A stretch of DNA of 64,000 nucleotides from Azorinus chamasolen (GCA_963576725.1 OY755242.1:57580480-57644479), one strand, 5' to 3'; shown: positions 44,118 through 54,881, counted from the first letter of the stretch. The notes: generated by a model from the sequence alone, not told the origin. Numbers and translations: made by a program.

Positions 44118-44560
44118 ACGAAATTGTTAGTCCATCTGTCTGCTGTGAGAGTTTTATTGATATCTCCATAATAGCCTTTTCTTTTGTTTCATAAAGTGGT
44201 GTGAATTTTCTCACACTTTCTGCTCCCTCAGCAGTTAAACAGAGCAATCTGATTTGATTTTAATCTTAAAGAGACAATTTAAGGCTTATTGTTTGAGTGA
44301 TCTTGACCATTTGCTAGAGTCCAGACAGCAAGTCTGTCAGTTTGCTACAAACAAGCAAACACTCAGCTTACCTACACCATAACCTGATCACCATCTTGAT
44401 TAATTGGATTATCTTAAACTCCTAGGGTAGAAAAGTTAATCTAACATCAGATGAAATTCAAGATAGGCTTTGGGGCAGTGCAAGATTGGGTCAATTATGG
44501 ATAGGTGTAGAGGTTAAGACAGGTTTTCTATAACTCCACTCTGAACTTCCTAACTTTGAT
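44118..44560. other. unassigned stretch
   Basis: A 67-codon minus-strand frame covers 44044-44247 partly within the MITE and is not credible as a gene. Confidence 0.4.
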
Positions 44561-44791
44561 AAGCCTTTACTCCATGAATATTCATATAATGACAACATGA
44601 ATATCAATTAGATAATTTTTTATAAAAACACACAGACGGTTTTGCATGACCAGGGCAGAAACTATAAAATTTTATTGATATTATATCATAAACAAACAGA
44701 GCAGGCCCCGATCAGATGGCTCCTACAGGAGCCATCTGATCTGCATCTACTCTGTTTACAGAGGCGTAGAAAGGGGTATTTATGGAGTTAA
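44561..44791. mobile_element. MITE-A, complete
   Basis: GCCTTTACTCCATGAATATTC start; perfect core GATGGCTCCTACAGGAGCC; TATGGAGTTAA end shared with the next element. Confidence 0.75.
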
Positions 44792-44985
44792 CCCATTCCC
44801 TCACATTGACACCTTTGGACGCCTCTGTAAAAGTCACTTTCTGAAACCATTGTGATAAATAGAACATTTGCTCCTAAGGAACTACACAATTCTAAAATGT
44901 TCCTTTTCTCTACTAATCGTTTCTTTTCGGTAGATTTATTCAAAGAGGTTAGATCTAAAAATAGCCTATGAGGTAATGGAGCCAC
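44788..44985. mobile_element. MITE-B with half of the hairpin deleted
   Basis: TTAACCCATTCCCTCACATTG start; the hairpin stops at ATTTGCTCCTAAGGAAC, then the opposite arm flank AAATGTTCCTTTTCTC. Confidence 0.75.
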
Positions 44986-45050
44986 GTTAGAGATAAGTGT
45001 CAATGTGATTGACTAAACTAATTGAGCATTCTGATTCAATTAGAAGGGCA

Positions 45051-45296
45051 TTAACTCTTTCCTTGTTAAATATTCAAGAAATAATGACATCATGAATATT
45101 TATTAGCTGAAAATTTATAATGGCATACATGTATATATGCAAATTACTTTTTGGTATTGATAGAAACTGTAGAGACAGATCTATTATAATTTCAGAAGCA
45201 AATAGAGGCAGATCAGATGACTCATACAGGAGCCATCTGATCTGGGTCTACTGTTTACAAATGCATAAAAAATGTTTGTATGAAGGAAAGGGTTAA
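45051..45296. mobile_element. MITE-A, complete
   Basis: TTAACTCTTTCCTTGTTAAA and GAAGGAAAGGGTTAA; core CTCATACAGGAG. Confidence 0.8.
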
Positions 45297-45390
45297 AGTG
45301 AACTGTACAATATAATTAATTTGAACAAGGTGAAAGTTTATTCGGCATTTAGTTTGCAAATCGTATATTGTCATCTACCAAAAATAACAA

Positions 45391-45565
45391 ATAACTCTTT
45401 CACTGCCATTTTTTGTATCTGCAAAAGGTGTCGTCAGCTCTTCTTTTTTTTTATTGTTAATTTTATTCCCTGTTTATTTCAAAAACATAATTACAGCATC
45501 ATTTAAAATCGCGAAGAGATGCTGAGTCACTCGATATCTCATCTGGATCCAAACAATGTGCAAAT
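45391..45565. mobile_element. MITE-E, partial
   Basis: TAACTCTTTCACTGCC start; hairpin GATGCTGAGTCACTCGA with TCTCATCTGGATCCAAAC. Confidence 0.6.
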
Positions 45566-45762
45566 GGTATCAAAGAATTGACATTTGCAGAGAAAGAGTT
45601 TAATTTATTTCCGCACTCAAAAATAAATTGTCTTCCATTTCTCTTTGGGAACAAGATTAAATTGTCAGGCAGTGTGGATCTTGATGACATGTCAAAGTAT
45701 TATAAGGATGTGTTATTTGGATGAGAGTGTTTTTGTACGTCAATCACCAGTCCTGCTATAGA

Positions 45763-45941
45763 TTAACCCTTTGCTTGCTCAATATTCAAAGTGGAATGGT
45801 CCATCCAGTGTCCATCAGTGTTTAAAAATAGTCCATTCAGTATAATTTGCGAGAGGATTTTGAATGACAAACAGAGCAGAGCCTGATCAGAGAGTCTACA
45901 CTGTTTGCAAATGTCAGAACATTTGTTTCACAGAAGTGTAA
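45763..45941. mobile_element. MITE-A2 copy
   Basis: TTAACCCTTTGCTTGCTC start, GTGGAATGGTCCATCC, core CAGAGCCTGATCAGAG with one arm deleted. Confidence 0.65.
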
Positions 45942-46182
45942 CCCTTTACTCCATGAAAATTCATGTAAAAAAAGAATATAAATTAGATTTACATGTAGTT
46001 GTTTTAATAGCACATGGACACATGAATTTATTGCCATGACAGAAACTATAGAATCATATCTATATTATAGCATAAGCAAACAGAGCAGACCCTGATCAGA
46101 TGGCTCCTACAGGAGCTGTCTGATCTTGGTCTACTCTTTTAGCAAAGATGTAGAAAGGGGTATTTATGGAGTACAGTGTATA
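45938..46182. mobile_element. MITE-A copy
   Basis: GTAACCCTTTACTCCATG start; perfect core CTCCTACAGGAG; right end TATGGAGTACAGTGTATAAG. Confidence 0.75.
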
Positions 46183-46284
46183 AGGTTGTTCAGACGAGAG
46201 GTTTGTTATGTTTGCCACGAATCAAAACTTACAATACAGAATTGCTCTAAAATGTATCGCAACAGATATCAAGAAACACATGTG

Positions 46285-46464
46285 ATATCTTAATACAGGT
46301 CTAAAGTAATGCTCCTACAGGAGCTTTCTGCATTACTTTAGGCCTGTATTAAGCTGTGAACTTGAGAATTTGTTCAGATTAGAAAGCGGATAACTCGAAC
46401 TTCTGTTATCTCGAACTAATTTGTATGGTCCCATGAAGTTCAAGATATCAAAGTTCAACTGTAG
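46285..46464. mobile_element. MITE-D variant with Tigger-like right end
   Basis: AATACAGGTCTAAAGTAATG, the core CTCCTACAGGAGC and its complement, then AACTTCTGTTATCTCGAAC and CAAAGTTCAACTG. Confidence 0.6.
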
Positions 46465-46595
46465 ATAATTTTGATTCTACAGTTTCTGCCAAACCCAACA
46501 GTTTCTGAGTCCATGTGCTATTATAACAAAGTAATCTAATTAATATTCATGACGTTATTATTTATTACTTAAATATTCATGGAGGAAAGGGTTAA
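46465..46595. mobile_element. MITE-A right half
   Basis: GATTCTACAGTTTCTGCC through ATTCATGGAGGAAAGGGTTAA. Confidence 0.65.
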
Positions 46596-46958
46596 ACTCT
46601 CATCTGCTATGTTTCCTTCCAACACATAATCCTCAATGTAATGAGGGAGTGTAGTATACACAAAGAAGGAGAACTACTGATCCTGATCAGAAGCTGGGTT
46701 ACCCTGGTTCCAACCTGTTTGCAAATGCCGGTCAGGAAGCGTTTAAATTGGTCAAGTGTTAACTCTTAGCATGCTAGCGGTGAAATCACATTTACTTATG
46801 CAAACAGTTTTGATCCAGATGAGATGATGCATTATGTCATCACACTGCAAATAGGGAAATAAAAAAAGCCTCTGATTAAATCATTGTTTTCTTGATTTTT
46901 ATTAGATCTAGATCTAATAAAATTACTCAAAAAAGTTATTTGGGCAATTTTAAGGGTC
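46596..46958. other. mostly unassigned, with a MITE-E fragment
   Basis: TTAACTCTTAGCATGC and AAACAGTTTTGATCCAGATG (46759-46830) are MITE-E-like. AGATCTAGATCTAATAAA near 46905 is a short palindrome. Confidence 0.4.
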
Positions 46959-47190
46959 TAAATCCACACCTAATATTGACAACTAAATCCACACCTAATA
47001 TTGACAACATGAATATTTATTAGCTCCATTTTTCAAGTGAATTTTGACAAAAACTGTAGAATCAGATCTTTATCATGTCAAAAGCAAACAGAGCAGACCC
47101 TGATCAGACAGCTCCTATAGGAGCTGTCTGATCTGGGTCTACTCTGTTTACAAATGCTTGAAAGGGTATTTATATGAGGGAAAGGGTTGA
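46959..47190. mobile_element. MITE-A preceded by a 25-bp direct duplication
   Basis: AAATCCACACCTAATATTGA is repeated at about 46960 and 46985. The MITE core has the intact centre GCTCCTATAGGAGC at 47111-47124; the end is GAGGGAAAGGGTTGA. Confidence 0.75.
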
Positions 47191-47389
47191 GAATTGAAGA
47201 AGATGACGGTTGTTACAGACAAAAACTTACATACATGTAGTGGGCGAAGTGTTAATTGATGAGTTATGTTTTATCATATGAGTTATATATGAGTCCTATT
47301 TCCATATACAGCAAAGGTAGAAGCAGGTTAGTACCAGAAGAATTGGTTCAATTATTATGAGCTTTATGGCTTAGAGAATTATGTCTCCC

Positions 47390-48245
47390 CCCATATTTAT
47401 ATGGGGGACACATATTGTTTTCGTGAGAGTTGTCTGTCTGTCCGTCTGTCTGTCCGTCCGTCTGTCCGTCACACTTTTTGTCCAGACGATAACTTCAATA
47501 TGCCTGATGCCAGTTGATTGAAACTTCATATATGGATAGAGCATAATGAGAGGAAGTGTCATGCACAAGGTCCATAACTCTGGCTTCACGAATATAGGAG
47601 TTATTGCCCCTTGTAAAAAGAACCACACTTTTTTGTCCGGACGATAACTCCTATATGACTCATGTCATTGGATTGAAACTTCATATATGGAAAGAGCATA
47701 ATGAGAGGAAGTGTCATGCACAAGGTCCATAACTCTGGCTTCACTAATATAGGAGTTATTGCCCTTTGTAAAAAAAAATTCACACTTTTTTTGTCCGGAC
47801 GATAACTCCTATATGGCTCATGCCATTGGATTGAAACTTCATATATGGAAAGATCATGATGAGAGGAAGTGTTATGCACAAGGTCCATAACTCTGGCTTC
47901 ACTAATATTGGAGTTATTGCCCTTTGTAAAAAAAAATCACAATTTTTTGTCAGAACGATAACTCCTATATGGCACATGCCATTGGAGTGAAACTTCATAC
48001 ATGAAAAGATCATAATACGGGAAAGTGTCATGCATAAGATCCTTAACTGGGGCTTCAATAAATTTAGAGTTATTGCCCCTTGCACATTTGTTTAACGCTT
48101 TCTTGTCCGGACGATAACTCCTACATGGCTCTTGCCATCGTATTGAAACTTCATACATGGAGAGAGCATGATGAGAGAAAGTGTCATGAACAAGGGCCAT
48201 AACTCTTGCTTCAATACTTTTGGAGTTATTGCCCTTTGTTATATT
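47390..48245 (+). mobile_element. HLE-D, plus orientation, 3' end unclear
   Basis: 5' hairpin GTCTCCCCCCATATTTATATG with GGGGGACA, then (GTCTG/GTCCG)n. About five tandem units of roughly 160 bp recur at GACGATAACTCCTATATGGC. No terminal TCTTGTT is found. Overlapping minus-strand frames of 85-101 codons here are repeat read-through. Confidence 0.7.
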
Positions 48246-48339
48246 TTTGGCCGATCAATAATTCCTGTTCGACTGATGCTATTGGAATGACATTTTATTT
48301 ATGGAAAGGGCATGATGAAAGTAAGTGTCAAGATATAAT

Positions 48340-48552
48340 GGTTCATGAATATTCATGTAAGATATAATGGTTCAGGAATACTGATTAGGTGAACTTTTAT
48401 AATGGAAATATGTACACAGAAATATTTGGCTCCGGCAGAAATTGAAGAGTCAGATTTATGTTATTCAATAAGCAAACAGAGCAGATCCTGATCAGACAAC
48501 TCCTTCAGGAGCAGTGTCTGATTTGTATCTACTCTGTATGCAAAGGTGTTAA
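48340..48552. mobile_element. MITE-A copy, left end duplicated
   Basis: GATATAATGGTTCATGAATA and GATATAATGGTTCAGGAATA occur in tandem. Core CTCCTTCAGGAG; ends at the TTAA shared with the next element. Confidence 0.6.
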
Positions 48553-48776
48553 CCCTTTCCCTCATATAAACATGTTTTCACACATTTGCAAACAGAATAG
48601 ACCCAGATCAGACAGCTCCTATAGCTTAATGCATGGTGAAAGTCATGCAGAAAGCTCCTTTAGGAGCTTTCTGCATGACTTTCACCCTGCATTAAGCAGT
48701 CACCTGACTAAAAGTATGTAAATTTGACTTTACTAGAATTCCGGTTGAGAGGGGGTTTTACTGTGCCTTATAGACT
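48549..48776. mobile_element. hybrid element: MITE-A left half joined to MITE-D
   Basis: TTAACCCTTTCCCTCATATAA through CAGACAGCTCCTATAG is MITE-A. From CTTAATGCATGGTGAAAG onward it is MITE-D with its complete inner hairpin (GCTCCTTTAGGAGC) and right end GGGGGTTTTACTG. The junction (about 48624) lies at the central palindrome of MITE-A. Confidence 0.7.
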
Positions 48777-48854
48777 ACATAAGTCTTGCTAATAGGCTTC
48801 AATTGTTTCTTTCACAGTATATTGATCCTGGCCACAGCACCAAAATATGAGTTG

Positions 48855-49061
48855 TATTGTTAAGTCTCACTTAAATATGACCACTCAAAAGAAATATAAT
48901 TCTGGATTTTTGAAACAGCTTAATTTAGGACAAAAATTGTGCAGAAAGCTCTTGTAGGAGCTTTTTGTATTACTTTTGCTTTGCATTAAGTAACCACCTG
49001 CTTTTATAGACTGCTATGTTAATGAATTATGTGGTCATATTAGCCGAACTTTGCTGTAACT
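48855..49061. mobile_element. MITE-D, diverged
   Basis: Hairpin AGAAAGCTCTTGTAGGAGC; right part AAGTAACCACCTGCTTTTAT and CCGAACTTTGCTGTA. Confidence 0.7.
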
Positions 49062-49070
49062 GCCGAAAAT

Positions 49071-49302
49071 AACCCTTATCCCTTAGCTTTCTGAATATTT
49101 ATGTCAGAAACAGACTAGGAATAATTATTAGTCAATCTTTTAACAGCAGTTATGAACAAGGTAATATTTTAGAATCAGATCTATATCAGTCCATAAGCAA
49201 GCAGAGTAGACCCTGATGAGACAGTTCTTACATAAACCATCTGATCTGGGTCTATCTTGTTTGCAAATTTGTGAAAAGGCATTTAATGAAGGAAAGGGTT
49301 AA
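49071..49302. mobile_element. MITE-A, complete
   Basis: AACCCTTATCCCTTAGC start and GAAGGAAAGGGTTAA end. A further left-end fragment follows at about 49325-49450. Confidence 0.65.
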
Positions 49303-49634
49303 ATATAATTACAAAAAGACTGGTTAAACCCTTATATCATGAATAGTCATGTAAGAAATAATTACCTCAAAAATATTAATTAGCTGAATTTTCATTGTGG
49401 TATATCAACACAAAAACTTTAGGGCTCGAGATAAATTGTAGTATCCGATAATTGTATAAGCAGAGAGAAGTTTAGGTCCTGATTTTATATATCTATTATA
49501 TGTTGTTTTTTTTATATATATATTTAAACTTTTCTGTCAGCTCAAAACAGGAAGAAGTCAGCAGAGTTATGGAGACTTTTTCTCCATGATCAGATACCCT
49601 CTAGCTTGAGCCCTTGTTTATGAAGTAAAGTGCA

Positions 49635-49692
49635 GTTCAAGGGAAGTAACTCTTGATTCTAGTTTTGGTACTGTTTAGAAGTTACTTCCCTT
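49635..49692. repeat. small inverted repeat, AAGGGAAGTAACT type
   Basis: TTCAAGGGAAGTAACTC and AGAAGTTACTTCCCTTC. Confidence 0.75.
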
Positions 49693-50120
49693 CGTTTGAA
49701 TTTTGACCCATTATCTCAAGACCTGTATGTCATATAGTATCTAAGTGTAGATTTTACACAATTAACTGTAGGTAAATCAAGAAATATTTATATTCACATG
49801 TACTTGTCATTGATCTCGTTAGTCAAACATTGTCTTTATCAAAAATCAAGATGGAAGGGGAGGGGTATTTTCAGTCGAAAAAGTTCTTATTTTTACACCA
49901 AGCCTGTAGTAGTAACTACTCATCTAAATTGTCTCATTGAAAGGATTCTAATAAGTAAATGCAATAAAGTTTAACAATTTAATTCATAAATATTCATTGA
50001 CGGAATTTTTATATTGATGAAAATGAACAAGAAAATTGTTTTGACCAGTTCTGTAAAATCATATTATTTACGATTCTATAATAAACCTACAGAGATCAGG
50101 CTCTACTGTGTTTGCTAAGG
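49693..50120. other. mostly unassigned, eroded MITE-A pieces
   Basis: TTCATAAATATTCATTGAC near 49983 and AGATCAGGCTCTACTG near 50092 are weak MITE-A traces. Confidence 0.35.
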
Positions 50121-50123
50121 CTT

Positions 50124-50415
50124 GCTCCCTTTCCTTCATATAAATGCCTTTTCATGCATTTGCAAACAGAGTAGACCCAGATCAGATGGCTCATATATGA
50201 GCCATCTGATCAGGATCTGCTGTTTGCTTATGGAATTATAAATTATTTGATTGTATAGTTTCTATTAATTAAAAAAAAGTCCTGTTCAGTTTCTATTAAT
50301 ACCAAAACACCCTGTATACATATACATATACATGTACCATTCTAATATCAAAGTAATCAATATTCATGATGAAGTAATTATTTCTTACATGAATATTGAA
50401 TAGGGAAACGGTTAA
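50124..50415. mobile_element. MITE-A copy with internal duplication
   Basis: CTCCCTTTCCTTCATATAAA start; AGTTTCTATTAAT occurs twice at about 50248 and 50288; end ATAGGGAAACGGTTAA. Confidence 0.7.
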
Positions 50416-50439
50416 AGAGCATAGCTATGAAGTTAAGAG

Positions 50440-50662
50440 TTGACCCCCTTTACCAGATAGACAGACAGAGTAAACAGTAAATGGAGTAGACCCAGATCAG
50501 ACGGCTCTTGTAGGAGCTGTCTGATCAGAGTCTACTGTTTGCTTATGAAATAATCTAGATCTGATTCTATAGTGTATGCCATGGTAAAAGATTCCATTGT
50601 TCATGATGTTGTTGTAAAAATTCAGTTACATTCATTGTTACATGCATTAGATAGAGAGTTAA
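50440..50662. mobile_element. MITE-A copy
   Basis: GACCCCCTTTACCAGATAG start; core CTCTTGTAGGAG; ends at the TTAA shared with the next MITE-B. Confidence 0.6.
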
Positions 50663-50876
50663 CTCATTGCCTCATAGGCTATTTTGTATCCAACCTCTTT
50701 GAACAAATCTACTGAAAAGGAGCGATTACTGGAGAAAACAAAATTTTAAGAATTTTATAGTTTTGAAACCATTGTGATAAATAGAGCATTTGCTCCTATG
50801 GAGCAAATGCTCTATTTATCACAATGGTTTCAAAAAGTGACTTTTAAAGAGGCGTCAATATGAGGGAATGAGTTAA
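50659..50876. mobile_element. MITE-B, complete
   Basis: TTAACTCATTGCCTCATAGG and TGAGGGAATGAGTTAA; hairpin loop CTCCTATGGAG. Confidence 0.85.
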
Positions 50877-51418
50877 AAAAAAAAAGTATTTTTGCAAAAT
50901 GATCAGCCTTGTCATATGTAACAGTTTTACTTGAAGTAGCATTTAAAGTAAATTACCATATTAAGTTCTTTATTGGCAAATTAACATTTCATGAAATTGG
51001 ATAATAGTTATAACAAATATTAGTCTATTTAAATTGATAAGAATCATAATGTAATTTGACCAATCAGCTGCAGAGTATCATTGCATGTTATATGACAGTT
51101 ACATAAGTTTTTTCCTGGTCACAGGATATAATTATTCTACGTTATATGTAGGTCCTACAGAATGTATGTATCCCTTTATTTGAAAATCCCACTTTTTATG
51201 CCTTTGCAAAAAGAGTAGACCCAGATGAGACAGCTACATTAGGCTAGTAAAATGAAGAATTGAGATATATAAATGCAAGTTTCAAAAGAATGAACAGCAG
51301 ACATACAATAAGAGATTTAGACAAACAGTTAAGTCCCCAACCGTATTTTCAAGGTTGCATCTGACGTGGTACTGCACTGTTTGTGGTGGTGCATTTTGCC
51401 AACATCGCTGAGAAAGAG
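50877..51418. other. unassigned; MITE-A fragment at 51170-51245
   Basis: ATGCCTTTGCAAAAAGAGTAG and ACCCAGATGAGACAGC are the only recognisable words. Confidence 0.4.
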
Positions 51419-51662
51419 TTGACCCTTTCCCTCTTCAATATGCGTGTCAAAAATAATGACATCATGAATATTTATTAGCTGAATTTTCATAATGGCAGAT
51501 GTGCACAGGATATTTTTGCTCAGGCAGAATCTCTAGAATCAGATATATATCATAAGCAAACAGAGCAGACCCTGATTAGATGGCTCCTATAGGAGCCATC
51601 TGATCTGGGTCTACTCTGTTTGCAACTGTTTGAAAAGGCATTTATATGAAGGAAATGATTAA
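51419..51662. mobile_element. MITE-A, complete, 106 bp before exon B
   Basis: TTGACCCTTTCCCTCTTC start; full core with GCTCCTATAGGAGC at 51583-51596; GAAGGAAATGATTAA end. Confidence 0.8.
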
Positions 51663-51768
51663 ATGACTATTCATCAGTAAAAGGGTTCAACCTTACCAGG
51701 TTTTTGCTATCTCTGGCTTTGAAAACAGATGCTATCAAGGTGTGTTCATGTGTTCTCTATATTACCAG

Positions 51769-51870
51769 AGACAGCAGCAAAAGCAGAAGCTGAAAGAATT
51801 AGAGAAGCAGAGGAAGAAGCAGAGGCAGCAAGATTACAGAAGCAGCAGAAAGACAAGGCAGAGGGAACTC
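51769..51870 (+). CDS. exon B of the same unidentified coiled-coil protein
   Basis: Acceptor TCTATATTACCAG ends at 51768 and the donor CTC|GTAAGT is strong. The exon is 102 bp, phase 1 at both ends. The G carried over from exon A completes a Glu codon, giving ETAAKAEAERIREAEEE and on to QKDKAEGT. It is a long charged helix (mostly A, E, K, R, Q), which continues the coiled coil of exon A. Other frames are also open, but only this one fits the phase of exon A. The family is not identifiable from these 76 residues; axonemal or cytoskeletal proteins are plausible only by composition. Confidence 0.6.
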
Positions 51871-51932
51871 GTAAGTACTTGACAGACATGCCAGGAATAA
51901 TGTTGGGTCAAATTCCTTGTACCAGTAACTCT

Positions 51933-52182
51933 TTATGCCCCCGCTTCCCCAATCACAGGTGCCATATTGTTTTTGCTATGTCTGTCTGTTGTTTGGTTGG
52001 TTTGGCCCAAACTTAAACATTGACATTAATTTTGTTGCCATTGCACATGCATACTTCAAACTTGGTATACATGTGCGACTTATGGAGGTGAATACTTTTG
52101 GGGTGACTTATTAAGGTCAAGGTTATACATCAAGGTCAAAGGTCATGTTTGGGGCATAGTGTTTCACAAACACATCTTGTTG
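51933..52182 (+). mobile_element. short HLE, 250 bp, in the intron after exon B
   Basis: TTATGCCCCCGCTTCC start, AGGTCAAAGGTCA near 52132, then TTGGGGCATAG, hairpin GTGTTTCACAAACAC and ATCTTGTT. Confidence 0.65.
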
Positions 52183-52184
52183 AA

Positions 52185-52300
52185 TGTGGATTACATCCTT
52201 GCAAACAGAGTAGACCAAGATCAGACAGCTCCCTTAGGAGCTGTATGATCAGGATCTGCTCTACTTGCTTATGGAATTTTACAGAACTCATTCTTCCGAC
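52185..52300. mobile_element. MITE-A fragment
   Basis: GCAAACAGAGTAGACCAAG, CTCCCTTAGGAGC and GATCAGGATCTGCTCTAC. Confidence 0.6.
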
Positions 52301-52319
52301 AAGGCAGAGGGAATTGGTA
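52298..52319. repeat. partial duplicate of the 3' end of exon B
   Basis: GACAAGGCAGAGGGAATTGG matches exon B positions 51852-51870 (GACAAGGCAGAGGGAACTC) at 16 consecutive bases. No acceptor makes it a usable exon. Confidence 0.6.
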
Positions 52320-52522
52320 CAGTAAAACCCTTCTAAATTAGAATTCTAGTAGAGAAGAATTTAGAGACTTTTAGGCAGGTGACTGATTAATGCAGGATGA
52401 AAGTTATGCAGAAGCTCCTAGAGGAGCTTTCTGCATGACTTTCACCCAGCATTAAGCTGCCACCTGTCCCTAAGACGGATATTTATACAAAATTTAACGT
52501 GCAGTTTTGAGGGGTTTTACTG
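52320..52522. mobile_element. MITE-D, complete with TA duplication
   Basis: TA at 52318 and 52523; CAGTAAAACCCTTCTAAATT and TTGAGGGGTTTTACTG ends; hairpin AGAAGCTCCTAGAGGAGC. Confidence 0.85.
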
Positions 52523-52663
52523 TACACATATGTACCTGATCATGATTCTATGATCACCGTTGCTGAGAGTTTAGACCCAGCTGGCTTGTGGTAGGTCGCT
52601 GCTTCTACCTGGTAGTGGATGATTTTCTGTGCACAAAACAATGCAATTTTTTTCCTTGCTCAG

Positions 52664-52698
52664 AAGAACCTCTGGGGTCTTCCTCCACCTGTAATTAG
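52664..52698 (+). CDS. weak candidate for an alternative terminal exon
   Basis: A good acceptor (TTTTTTTCCTTGCTCAG, ending 52663) is followed by a frame compatible with exon B that reads QEPLGSSSTCN and stops at TAG. There is no AATAAA close behind. It may be chance. Confidence 0.2.
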
Positions 52699-52735
52699 CT
52701 GGACATGGTGATATGACTGGAATACTGTTAAAACG

Positions 52736-54600
52736 ATACTACCTACCTCTACCAACAGTATAGACCATATAGTATTTACTCTACTAGCTGCCTCTAACAA
52801 CAGTATAGACCATATAGTAATTACCCTACTACCTACCACTACCAACAGTATAGACCATATAGTAATTACCCTACTACCTACCACTACCAACAGTATAGAC
52901 CATATAGTAATTACTCTACTACCTACCACTACCAACAGTATAGACCATATAGTATTTACTCTACTACCTACCACTACCAACAGTATAGACCATATAGTAA
53001 TTACCCTACTACCTACCACTACCAACAGTATAGACCATATAGTAATTACTCTACTACCTACCGCTACCAACAGTATAGACCGTATAGTATTTACTCTACT
53101 AGCTGCCTCTAACAACAGTATAGACCCTATAGTATTTACTCTACTACCTACCACTACCAACAGTATAGACCATATAGTATTTACTCTACTACTTACCACT
53201 ACCAACAGTATAGACCATATAGTATTTACTCTACTACCTACCACTACCAACAGTATAGACCATATAGTATTTACTCTACAACCTACCTCTACCAACAGTA
53301 TAGACCCAATAGTATTTACTCTACTACCTACCTCTACCAACAGTATAGACCCTATAGTAATTACCCTACTACCTACCACTACCAACAGTATAGACCCTAT
53401 AGTATTTACTCTACTACCTACCACTACCAACAGTATAGACCCTATAGTAATTACCCTACTACCTACCACTACCAACAGTATAGACCCTATAGTAATTACT
53501 CTACTACCTACCACTACCAACAGTATAGACCCTATAGTATTTACTCTACTAGCTGCCTCTACCAACAGTATAGACCATATAGTAATTACCCTACTACCTA
53601 CCACTACCAACAGTATAGACCCAATAGTAATTACCCTACTACCTACCACTACCAACAGTATAGACCCTATAGTATTTACTCTACTACCTACTACTATCAA
53701 CAGTATAGACCATATAGTATTTACTCTACTAGCTACCACTACCAACAGTATAGACCATATAGTAATTACCCTACTACCTACCTCTACCAACAGTATAGAC
53801 CCTATAGTATTTACTCTACTACCTACCACTACCAACAGTATAGACCCTATAGTATTTACTCTACTACCTACCACTACCAACAGTATAGACCATATAATAA
53901 TTACTCTACTACCTACCACTACCAACAGTATAGACCCTATAGTATTTACTCAACTACCTACCTCTACCAACAGTATAGACCCTATAGTATTTACTCTACT
54001 ACCTACCTCTACCAACAGTATAGACCGTATAGTATTTACTCTACTACCTACCACTACCAACAGTATAGACCCTATAGTATTTACTCTACTACCTACCACT
54101 ACCAACAGTATAGACCATATAGTATTTACTGTACTACCTACCACTACCAACAGTATAGACCATATAGTATTTACTCTACTACCTACCACTACCAACAGTA
54201 TAGACCGTATAGTATTTACTCTACTACCTACCACTACCAACAGTATAGACCCTATAGTATTTACTCTACTACCTACCACTACCAACAGTATAGACCATAT
54301 AGTATTTACTCTACTACCTACCACTACCAACAGTATAGACCATATAGTATTTACTGTACTACCTACCACTACCAACAGTATAGACCCTATAGTATTTACT
54401 CTACTACCTACCTCTACCAACAGTATAGACCCTATAGTATTTACTCTACTACCTACCACTACCAACAGTATAGACCATATAGTATTTACTCTACTACCTA
54501 CTTCTACCAACAGTATAGACCATATAGTAATTACCCTACTACCTACCTCTACCAACAGTATAGACCCAATGGTAATTACTCTACTAGCTGCCTCTACCAG
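52736..54600. repeat. 45-bp minisatellite, about 41 copies
   Basis: The unit is ACCTACCACTACCAACAGTA plus TAGACCATATAGTATTTACTCTACT. Variable sites are ACCACT/ACCTCT, CCATAT/CCCTAT/CCGTAT and GTAATTACC/GTATTTACT; some units have AGCTGCCTCT. As 45 is a multiple of 3, long frames result: minus-strand VVVGSRVNTIGSILL-type repeats of 421 and 239 codons, and an equally open plus-strand PTTTNSIDPIVFTLL repeat without ATG. Both strands being open and the intronic position argue against a protein. Confidence 0.95.
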
Positions 54601-54651
54601 ACCAATCAGAGTGTCACTCAGTTTTAGACCCTGATGAGATGCCAAGTTAAC

Positions 54652-54881
54652 CATAACCCTTTCCCTCATATAAACGCATTGTCTTGCATTTACAAACAGA
54701 GCAAACCCAGATAAGGTGGCTCCTGTAAGAGCCCCCTCACCAGGGTCTGCTCTGTTTGCTTATGGATTTGTACAGATGTGATTCTACAGTATATGCCCAG
54801 GAATAGAAATCCTATGTGCATGTATAAAATATTTAAGATATCATTGTATCTTACATGAATATTGAACAAGTAATGGGTTAA
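54652..54881. mobile_element. MITE-A copy
   Basis: AACCCTTTCCCTCATATAAAC start, GAACAAGTAATGGGTTAA end; shares the right TTAA with the following copy. Confidence 0.8.

Noticed and set aside
47371..48200. Four overlapping minus-strand frames of 85-101 codons
   Set aside because: Read-through of HLE-D tandem units; the same peptide recurs in shifted frames.
52660..54669. Minus-strand frames of 421 and 239 codons with VVVGSRVNTIGSILL-like repeats
   Set aside because: They come wholly from the 45-bp minisatellite. The plus strand is equally open, and there are no non-repeat domains or signal peptide.
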